Below are positions 20,488 to 27,220 of a stretch of DNA of 27,220 bases, in pieces (position 1 is the stretch's first letter; every line of letters starts with the position of its first letter). Location of the stretch: positions 1 through 27,220 of IMG/VR virus record IMGVR_UViG_3300017971_000678. One strand, written 5' to 3'. Under the pieces are notes generated by a model, which saw only the letters and a list, made by a program, of their open reading frames with translations, was not told the DNA's origin and did no database searches. Source of the stretch: a virus. A program made the translations under genes and the position numbers.

Positions 20488-23400
20488 GTGGCTGTTTCGT
20501 TGAAATATGAAGATGTTGCTCCCGAGGAAGTTCCCGGGGCGATATCTCAATTTGAATCTCTCGAAGGACTCGATGCCGCATCGTATGATCGAAGGCAGGA
20601 GGTGTCGGATGCGTTCGCCGCCCAGCCTTCGATCGCTTTCGAACCACAATCTCGTCCTGCTCCGGAGCCAACGCCGACCCTAATGGCGCCACCAAGACCT
20701 CCGTCGACCACTGCCGTCCCTCGCCGGCCGGCTCCGCAGCAGTACGCTCCTCAGAAGCCCAGGGAGCCGCAGCGACTTGAGAAGCAGCATGAAGGAAAAG
20801 GCTACGATGTAATCGGTGGATTTAGAGAATTGGCTCGTGGGTTATTCAGCATGCGAATACCGAAAGCGGTTGCTGCAAATATCGCGTCAGCTCTCCAAGG
20901 CTACGAGGGCGCCAGTGTAGTCGAAGAAGATTACGGGGACTATCTTGTAAACTTAGCTGAGAGGGATTCTGAGAAGGCTATCGAGGAAGCGTCTAAACGA
21001 TACAGCGCTAAGAACTGGGTTCCTGGTATAACTATGGAGCATATCGTTAATCTTCCTGAAAGTATAGCTGCATCACTAACGTCGGCCGGCGCCGGTATAC
21101 TTACCGGTCTCGGAGTCGCGGCCGCGACTGGACCTGCCGCCCCAGTGACTGGGTGGGCTGCTGGTACCGCCGCCGCAGGTACCGCTGCGTATCAGATGAC
21201 CGGCTACGAAGTCATGAAGGAATACCTCACGATAAAAAATGAAGAGTCGAAACAGAAATTCGGCCGAGGTATTTCACTCGATGAAGAGAAGGCACTGAAG
21301 AAGGATTTCGCAAAGACCGCACATACTATAGGACTCTGGGAAGCTATCCCGGAAGCAGCTGGACAGGCCTTGGGCCTTGGTATTATCTTCAACAAGCTGG
21401 TTAAAGTGGCCGGCAAGCCTGCCGCTACTCGGATCATTGCCAAGCTGGCAGCGTTCTATGGCGAAGAAGAAGTCACCGAGATGACGACGTACATCGGGAC
21501 GAAGAATGAGCGGATCTCCGCTGGTTTAGACGACGATACTCCAGCTGAGTGGACCGATCCCGGGACATATGTCGAGGCATTTAAAGAGACCATGCCACAG
21601 ACTTTCTTGCTGTCTACGATCATGGGTGGTGCCGCATCCGGAAGCCATGCTATACACAAGAATAGAAATGCACGGAAGGACGCCACCATAATCAAGGATG
21701 CCGTAGCCGAGAAGGGCTACGAGGTCATGCCGACTGACGACCTTAAGCAGATGGTCGAGAATGTACAGAAGACTGCCAAGCTGCGACCAAGCGACAGGCA
21801 GTTGCAGTCTGCAGTCAAGGAGATGGAGGACCATCTTGCTGCTCGACCCGGGCCGGACCCGGTGAAATCACTTATTCCCGAGGCAGTTACGCCAGAACCC
21901 GAGGCAGTTACGCCAGAACCTGGAGCTGCCCCGCAGTTCACAGTAAGCGACGTTGCCGAGGAAGAGGTACCCGAAGCGATACGCACGCAACTGGCCGCGG
22001 TACAGCCGGCCCCGGAAGCGACACCTGTGGACACCTTGCGCTCCCAAGTTACCGAAGCTCTTGGAGACGAGACACAGGCCGACGCGGTAGTCTCGCTCGT
22101 CGAGGCCCGGGCTCGTGCGGCCGGCGAGACGACGGACGCCTATCTACAGAAGCGTGGCATCGAGATACAGAAAGGCAAAGCTGCGGATGTCAAAGATACT
22201 CAGCTCAAGCAGCGGGAAGAAGTTCGAGCGTTCGAGTCGAAGCTGCAGAACGTAGCAGCTGAGAAGTTCCAGGGCATGAAGGCCCAGAGCGTCGTCAATT
22301 TCCTTTCGAAGCAGGGCGTTAAGAAATCTGAACTCGAAGCGACCGGGTTGCAGGCATGGCTCGATACAAAGAGACCTACCGATAAGGTTACGCAGCAGGA
22401 GCTGAACGATTTTGTCAAAGCAAATACTGTGCAGCTTTCAGATGAAATTTTAGGTGCTCCAAGTATGGCAGCTGAATTAAACGAAAAATATATGGCTGTT
22501 TTAGACCAATTAGTGACTAATGACGAAGCGTCAAATATTAACGTATTAAGTCAGAGAGATGAATCCGAACTGAGCGATCTGCAAAAAGAAGCTGTTCGGT
22601 TATTTAGAGAAATCGAAGCTCGACCATCTAATGAATCTCGATATAGCTCAACCGCACAATACTCCGAGTACACCGAACCAGGAGCGGAGCCCGGGACATA
22701 TCGGGAGTTGTTTATTACGGCTCCTGGAGCCCAAGATAAAACGGCTCAGGAATATTATGGTTATACAGACGCAGAATGGCAGGGGCTTAGACCAGGTTAT
22801 CGAGATCAATTGACTGTGGAGTATCAGCAGAATCTTCCCGGAGCTTGGGTAGACGGCCACGCACCATACTCTAACATTCAAAACCCGATCGTCCGCGCCA
22901 GGTTCGACACCAGGACCGACGCGCAGGGAAGAAAGATCCTCTTCATCGAAGAACTCCAAGGTCCGAGCAAAGACAACCAGAAAAAGATGCCGGCGTATCT
23001 CCGGGACAATATCTACCAGCTCGGGGTTAAACGTATCCTGGCCTACGCCAAGGCGAACGGATACGACGGCGTTGCCTGGACGACCGGGGAGATGCAGGCA
23101 GAGCGGTATGATTTGAGGAAGCAGGTAAGTAAAATTAATTACGAACAAATCTATAGTGCTGATTACGGGTGGAGGTATAAATTATCTATATTTGATAAAG
23201 GCAGAGGTCTTATTTCCTATAAGTATTACCAGAAAGACGATCTTGAAAGTGCGATAGGAAAAGAAGCAGCACAAAAGATAATCGACCAAGACCAAGACGA
23301 AGGATCACTTACCGGCCTCGACCTCAAAGTAGGCGGCGAAGGTCTGAAGCAACTCTACGATGTAGACATGGCCAACATGTTCAAGTCTTACGGGAAGGAG

Positions 23401-26322
23401 AAGGTTGGGACGACAGAACTCGGTGCTGCACTGAAAGGCTTTCCAACATTTACGAAAGACAGGAAGTTTTCAACCCCATTCGTCCCAGTAACCAAAAAGA
23501 CTCCAGGCACGTATCAGTTGTTCCAAGGAGAAAAAGGCGCCGTAGAGTTCACCGAAGACAATAAGACGATCATCAGCGCGTTCGAGTCCGCTGATGTGTC
23601 CACCATGGCCCACGAGCTTGGGCATGTGTTCCGGAGAGATCTCGACGAGACCGACCTGAAGACCGTCGCCGACTGGGCCGGCCAGGAAGATCCCGCAGCG
23701 CAGTGGTCCGTCGAGTCAGAGGAGAAGTTCGCTCGAGGGTTCGAGAGTTATCTTGCCACCGGTAAGGCACCGACATCCAAGCTTCAGTCGGTGTTCGAGA
23801 GATTCAAGCAGTGGCTATCCGAGATCTACCGGACGTTGAAGGGCAGCAGCATCGATGTGAGCATAACCCCTGAGATCCAGGACGTTTTTGACCGTCTCAT
23901 ATCTCCAGCGGAAGCAGTCGGCATGGAGGTGCAGGACGTGGCTCCGGAAGAGGTACCCGAAGCGATCAGAGCACAACTCAAAGCGCCGGTCACGGAACCG
24001 GTCATCGAAGCGCCTAAACCTGTAGAACAACCGGAAAAAGGTATTGCAAAAACGGAAGCACAAAAGACGAAGCAGATGGCTACGGAGCTTGAGAGTCTCA
24101 TTGAGGATCTCAAGGAGCCTCCTGCCGCGGCGCCCGTAGAGAAGCGTGTGCCAGTCGAGGCCACGCCGGAAGCCGCAGCGACATTGAAGGAGATGGAGCA
24201 GCGCCTGAAGCCAACCAAGACGATCCCACAACAGATTGTCAGGGAAGAGGATTATACCGCCAACCGCGAGACGAAGCGCAGCGTACGCGGTGCGGTGCAG
24301 CGCAATCTTAAATCTTTCGTATCGTCAGTGACCGGTGGTCTGGATAAGGCTCTCGGGGCAATATCAACAAGGCTTGGAAATATAAGTCCGAAGATTAAAC
24401 ATAAAATGCGGGAGTTGGATTTCAACACCGCCACGAAATTCACGCAGGATGCGAATGAGATAGCTCCGCTACTTCGTCAGGCGCATAAGCGCATGTCCAA
24501 CGCAGATTTTGCTGATTGGGATTACGCACGTAAGAATTCAGACGCACCTAAGATAGACCAGATAACGAAGAAGTACGGTCTCGAAAAAGAGTACGCAGCA
24601 CTTCGGTCCCTGCTTGATCGTATGCGAAAGGAGGCGATCGACGTAGGTCTCGATGTTGGTTATATCAAGGACTACTCTCCGCGTATAATCAATGATACGA
24701 AGGGCTTCTTAAATAAGATCGGCAAGGGCGATAACTGGCCGGCCATATCCAGGCATTTAGCAGAACGTGCCAGAGAACTCGGCATTACTACCGCTGAGAT
24801 GCCGGATGATATGAAGGCGGACATAGTGTCAAGTTTTATTCTCGGCAGACCCACAGGGCTCGCTGGTATCAGTGCAACAAAAGAACGTAAACTCACCACG
24901 ATACTGCCAGAATTTAACGAGTTCTATATGGACTCGGATGCTGCGTTGATGTCCTATATCTACTCGACACGTAAGGCGATCGAGGCACGTAAATTCTTTG
25001 GGCGGGTACCGGAGAAGGTAAAGAAGCTCAAGCAACGACTGAGAAGAGCTGAGACTCGTAAACGAGACCTTGAGAGTAAAGGCCTTGTCGAAGGTGCTAA
25101 GCAAGTCGCTGATGATATTGTCGATTACAAAGCACAGATAGCCAAGTTCAATAACCAACGAGATTTCTCCGAGAACATCGGTGCGTACATTGTCGAGTTA
25201 ATGGCCGAAGGCAAGATCGATCCATCGAAGGAGGGGGAGCTTAGAGAGATTCTCATGGCCAGGTTCCACGAACGTGGTGCCCACGGCTTCTGGAAAGGCT
25301 ATAAGAACCTCGCATACATTGACGTTATGGGCTCACCGATATCGGCTCTGACGCAGATTGCCGATCTTGTATGGTCGGCATACGAGGGTGGATTAGCCCC
25401 TACTATTAAGCACGCTTTCAAGTCAGCCATTGGGAAGTCGAAAGTTTCGAGGGAAGATGTCGGTATTACACACATCGCACAGGAGTTCGCGGACCCGGGC
25501 ACGCTCGGCAAGGCTGTTTCGTTCGTATTTAAAGCTGTAGGTCTTGAGAAGATCGATGCGATAGGCAAGGAAGCACTTCTTAATACAGCATTTGAGAAAT
25601 TCCAGAAGCAGGCGAAGACAGACCCTGCAACACTTAAGACGAAAATCAGCGACGTGTTCGAAGGCGAGACTGACGCAGTTATCGAGGATTTAAAGAAAGG
25701 CGACATTACAGATAATGTGAGACTCCTTGTATATAATAGACTGCTTGATTTCCAACCTGTAGCGTTATCCGAAATGCCCGAGAAGTATTTGAAGGGCGGT
25801 AACGGCCGGCTATTTTACATGTTGAAGACTTTTACGATCAAGCAGATGGATGTATACCGCAATGAAGTATACAAGCAGATCGCATCACCAGACAGGAAGG
25901 TCAAACTGCAGGGCCTGAAGAATATGGCCCGACTGTCAATGTATTTCGTATTGGCGAACGCTGGCGCCGATGAACTGAAAGACTTTATCCTTGGTCGAAA
26001 GACTTCGTTCTCTGATCGTGTGATCGAGAACTTCCTCCGTCTCGGCGGTATCTCGAAATATGTTACATGGACGGCAAGGCGTGAAGGTGTCGGTACTGCC
26101 GCGGCAAAGCAGCTCCTGCCACCATTTAAATTTATCGATTCGCTGTCGAAAGATATCCTATCTGCAGGTGACAAAAAAGGTGTACGTACAATAGGCTCAA
26201 TACCGTTTATTGGCAAGCTCTACGAGTGGCGTTTTGGACGCTTGGCTGAAGGTCGAAAGAAGAAGCCGGTCGCCGGCCGACGCCGCCCGGCACGTCGCAA
26301 GGCCGTAAGGAGTCGCCCATGA
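20488..26322 (+). CDS. 1944-aa polyvalent/ejection protein with metallopeptidase domain
   Basis: The GTG at 20488 has GGAG about ten bases upstream. Visible modules: a Pro/Arg-rich N-terminus (to about 100); a Gly/Ala-rich hydrophobic segment (about 190-237) able to insert in membrane; a conserved region of large phage polyvalent proteins with YRELF (738), LFIEELQG (818-825) and AWTTGE-MQ-ERYDL (863-875); a zinc metallopeptidase motif HELGH (1042-1046) with candidate third ligand E1078/E1079; a helical C-terminal part with YIKDYSPRI (1392-1400), GFWKGYKNLAYID (about 1600) and a hydrophobic segment near 1805-1825; and an Arg/Lys-rich tail. DVAPEEVP-type motifs recur at 9, 488 and 1150. Such giant proteins are thought to be packaged and injected; the functions of most domains here are unproven. 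No RNA polymerase or lysozyme motif was seen. Confidence 0.8.
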   Translation: MAVSLKYEDVAPEEVPGAISQFESLEGLDAASYDRRQEVSDAFAAQPSIAFEPQSRPAPEPTPTLMAPPRPPSTTAVPRRPAPQQYAPQKPREPQRLEKQHEGKGYDVIGGFRELARGLFSMRIPKAVAANIASALQGYEGASVVEEDYGDYLVNLAERDSEKAIEEASKRYSAKNWVPGITMEHIVNLPESIAASLTSAGAGILTGLGVAAATGPAAPVTGWAAGTAAAGTAAYQMTGYEVMKEYLTIKNEESKQKFGRGISLDEEKALKKDFAKTAHTIGLWEAIPEAAGQALGLGIIFNKLVKVAGKPAATRIIAKLAAFYGEEEVTEMTTYIGTKNERISAGLDDDTPAEWTDPGTYVEAFKETMPQTFLLSTIMGGAASGSHAIHKNRNARKDATIIKDAVAEKGYEVMPTDDLKQMVENVQKTAKLRPSDRQLQSAVKEMEDHLAARPGPDPVKSLIPEAVTPEPEAVTPEPGAAPQFTVSDVAEEEVPEAIRTQLAAVQPAPEATPVDTLRSQVTEALGDETQADAVVSLVEARARAAGETTDAYLQKRGIEIQKGKAADVKDTQLKQREEVRAFESKLQNVAAEKFQGMKAQSVVNFLSKQGVKKSELEATGLQAWLDTKRPTDKVTQQELNDFVKANTVQLSDEILGAPSMAAELNEKYMAVLDQLVTNDEASNINVLSQRDESELSDLQKEAVRLFREIEARPSNESRYSSTAQYSEYTEPGAEPGTYRELFITAPGAQDKTAQEYYGYTDAEWQGLRPGYRDQLTVEYQQNLPGAWVDGHAPYSNIQNPIVRARFDTRTDAQGRKILFIEELQGPSKDNQKKMPAYLRDNIYQLGVKRILAYAKANGYDGVAWTTGEMQAERYDLRKQVSKINYEQIYSADYGWRYKLSIFDKGRGLISYKYYQKDDLESAIGKEAAQKIIDQDQDEGSLTGLDLKVGGEGLKQLYDVDMANMFKSYGKEKVGTTELGAALKGFPTFTKDRKFSTPFVPVTKKTPGTYQLFQGEKGAVEFTEDNKTIISAFESADVSTMAHELGHVFRRDLDETDLKTVADWAGQEDPAAQWSVESEEKFARGFESYLATGKAPTSKLQSVFERFKQWLSEIYRTLKGSSIDVSITPEIQDVFDRLISPAEAVGMEVQDVAPEEVPEAIRAQLKAPVTEPVIEAPKPVEQPEKGIAKTEAQKTKQMATELESLIEDLKEPPAAAPVEKRVPVEATPEAAATLKEMEQRLKPTKTIPQQIVREEDYTANRETKRSVRGAVQRNLKSFVSSVTGGLDKALGAISTRLGNISPKIKHKMRELDFNTATKFTQDANEIAPLLRQAHKRMSNADFADWDYARKNSDAPKIDQITKKYGLEKEYAALRSLLDRMRKEAIDVGLDVGYIKDYSPRIINDTKGFLNKIGKGDNWPAISRHLAERARELGITTAEMPDDMKADIVSSFILGRPTGLAGISATKERKLTTILPEFNEFYMDSDAALMSYIYSTRKAIEARKFFGRVPEKVKKLKQRLRRAETRKRDLESKGLVEGAKQVADDIVDYKAQIAKFNNQRDFSENIGAYIVELMAEGKIDPSKEGELREILMARFHERGAHGFWKGYKNLAYIDVMGSPISALTQIADLVWSAYEGGLAPTIKHAFKSAIGKSKVSREDVGITHIAQEFADPGTLGKAVSFVFKAVGLEKIDAIGKEALLNTAFEKFQKQAKTDPATLKTKISDVFEGETDAVIEDLKKGDITDNVRLLVYNRLLDFQPVALSEMPEKYLKGGNGRLFYMLKTFTIKQMDVYRNEVYKQIASPDRKVKLQGLKNMARLSMYFVLANAGADELKDFILGRKTSFSDRVIENFLRLGGISKYVTWTARREGVGTAAAKQLLPPFKFIDSLSKDILSAGDKKGVRTIGSIPFIGKLYEWRFGRLAEGRKKKPVAGRRRPARRKAVRSRP
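21877..21918 (+). repeat. Two 21-bp in-frame tandem repeats inside the giant gene
   Basis: CCCGAGGCAGTTACGCCAGA plus A occurs twice in tandem, encoding a doubled EAVTPEP linker just before the second DVAEEEVPEAI motif. It marks a flexible, length-variable linker. Confidence 0.8.
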
Positions 26323-26564
26323 TAATAAAGAATGGTCGGGAACGTACACTTATATCGTACTCCTACATTTATAAAATGGCGTACGACGGCAGCGACAATC
26401 TCGAATATGTAGGTACAGCTCCTACCGGCGCCGCAACGTCGGAGGCCAAGTGGAAGATTATGAAGATGTCGTACAGTGGCAGCAACATGCAAGATGTGCT
26501 GTACGCTGACGGAGGGCAGTTCACTCAGATCTGGGATAACCGGGCTGCGCTTAGCTACGCATAA
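26319..26564 (+). CDS. 81-aa conserved small phage protein before the tail fibre
   Basis: ATG at 26319 overlaps the giant gene's stop (ATGA) and has AAGGAG ten bases upstream. The product contains the repeated pattern K-M-x-Y-D/S-G-S-N (KMAYDGSDNLEYVGTAPTGA and KMSYSGSNMQDVLYADGG) and ends QIWDNRAALSYA. Short proteins of this pattern (two beta motifs and a terminal IWDNRASL/Y) often stand directly upstream of tail fibre genes in podovirus-like and uncultured phages. The function is unknown; a fibre adaptor or head-fibre base is plausible. Confidence 0.75.
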   Translation: MIIKNGRERTLISYSYIYKMAYDGSDNLEYVGTAPTGAATSEAKWKIMKMSYSGSNMQDVLYADGGQFTQIWDNRAALSYA

Positions 26565-26579
26565 ACATGGATATTAAGT

Positions 26580-27220
26580 ATGGACTTTAAATTCAATCCA
26601 TTCACAGAGAATCTTTGCCTCACCGAGACTACGCGCGTCACGGCGCTGGAGAATACGTATGTTAGATCCCAGTGGTTTAAGCAGATTGATTCAGGTACGT
26701 CAGGCACACTCGTCGCCACCACGGAGATTGGCACGTCTGCGGAATTTATTGCCGACCAGTGGCCAGATGATGTTGACATGCTTGTCTCAGTGGTTACTTC
26801 CGGCGAAAGACCTGACCGCTTCCCGCCGAGAGATGCTGCTGGTAACCCAATATCGGCAACTTTTAATACTTCTACTGGTGCTTGGGCTCTATCTGGAACG
26901 CCTAATGCCTACCCTGTCGCACTTATTTATTGCTATAGGCAGAAGCTTGTCAACTTTACAGATACAAAAGCACTGGTCGATTTTGCTTACGAGTTGCCTA
27001 CAGATTCTGGGCTTATAGTCAGGGAAGAATCCGGAGGTGTAATAGCGAACCATGTCAGCAACATCAAGTTTCCAGATTCTACCTTAACTGATAACGGGGA
27101 TAACTCTGTAAGTATTGTCATACCGCATTCGGTAACTACTGGACGAGCTAATGATGAACATTCCGGGTATTGGTGGCTAAACGGTCGGGCAGGAAACTAC
27201 ACAGCTTATGGTTCTACAGA
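26580..27220 (+). CDS. Partial tail fibre/virion protein running off the window end
   Basis: ATG at 26580, 15 bases after the previous stop, opens a frame with no stop for the remaining 213 codons. It starts MDFKFNPFTENLCLTETTRV. An EFIADQWPDDVDMLVSVVTS segment leads into a beta-rich region with NHVSNIKFPDSTLTDNGDNS, a short strand-turn motif (I-x-F...T-D-N-G-D-x-S) common at domain joints of phage fibres and spikes. The last visible part (YWWLNGRAGNYTAYG) may begin a carbohydrate-binding or trimeric domain. Receptor binding is inferred from position and composition. Confidence 0.65.
   Translation, partial: MDFKFNPFTENLCLTETTRVTALENTYVRSQWFKQIDSGTSGTLVATTEIGTSAEFIADQWPDDVDMLVSVVTSGERPDRFPPRDAAGNPISATFNTSTGAWALSGTPNAYPVALIYCYRQKLVNFTDTKALVDFAYELPTDSGLIVREESGGVIANHVSNIKFPDSTLTDNGDNSVSIVIPHSVTTGRANDEHSGYWWLNGRAGNYTAYGST

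Noticed and set aside
26725-26745. TTGGCACG near the end of the window as a third sigma-54 site
   Set aside because: The -12 GC is missing at the required 10-base distance, and it lies inside a coding frame.
1-27220. tRNA genes, CRISPR arrays, insertion sequences, integrase or lysis cassette
   Set aside because: No cloverleaf, spaced-repeat array, transposase or recombinase motif, or recognisable endolysin was found in the window.

Overview
The window is part of the genome of a tailed bacteriophage (Caudoviricetes), most likely a podovirus-like phage with a P22-type portal. The host cannot be read from the sequence. Exact sigma-54 style promoter spacing, Ig-like/Cys-rich virion modules and a possible selenocysteine-type UGA would suit a deltaproteobacterial (Desulfobacterota-like) host, but that is inference only. 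Stop-codon use (TAA, TAG and TGA all end clear genes) indicates the standard bacterial code.

Layout. Positions 1-1350 hold a leftward (minus-strand) cassette of small genes: a partial gene at the edge, a 48-aa gene, a 51-aa gene and a 72-aa gene. Two sigma-54-like promoters point leftward and a stack of inverted repeats/terminators lies between the two gene pairs. Positions 1400-1540 hold clustered TACAA/TTGTA inverted repeats next to four perfect 16-bp tandem repeats. This looks like a control or replication region between the leftward cassette and the rightward late operon. From about 1610 to the end every credible gene is on the plus strand and tightly packed: small zinc-binding proteins and microproteins (1610-2226), terminase small subunit (2238), terminase large subunit broken by a -1 frame change in a T run near 3726 (3315-5032), portal (5562), scaffold (7926), major capsid protein (8785), a beta-helix head-decoration-type protein (10202), several unknown head/neck proteins, a probable head-tail adaptor (13434), a large tail-hub/stabilisation-type protein with an internal duplication (14309), an AT-richer Ig-like/Cys-rich module with a double zinc-ribbon protein (16826-18555), then three consecutive candidate ejection proteins (18565, 19249, 20488). 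The last of these is a 1944-aa multidomain 'polyvalent' protein with an HELGH metallopeptidase motif. The window ends with a short conserved phage protein and the start of a probable tail fibre/spike gene that runs off the edge.

Working together: the terminase pair packages DNA through the portal into a capsid built on the scaffold and decorated by the beta-helix protein. The adaptor and hub proteins close the neck and tail, and the internal proteins are likely delivered into the host with the DNA. Strong hairpins after the capsid gene and after the decoration gene (the latter a UUCG-loop terminator with a T run), together with a shared AAGGAGAATTTC ribosome-binding leader, suggest separate dosage control of the abundant head proteins.

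Most worth checking: the UGA plus hairpin in front of the 66-aa zinc protein, the paired sigma-54-like promoters, the operator/iteron cluster, the terL frame break with a nested SD-led membrane ORF, and the repeated DVAPEEVPEAI-type motif that divides the giant peptidase-containing protein into modules.
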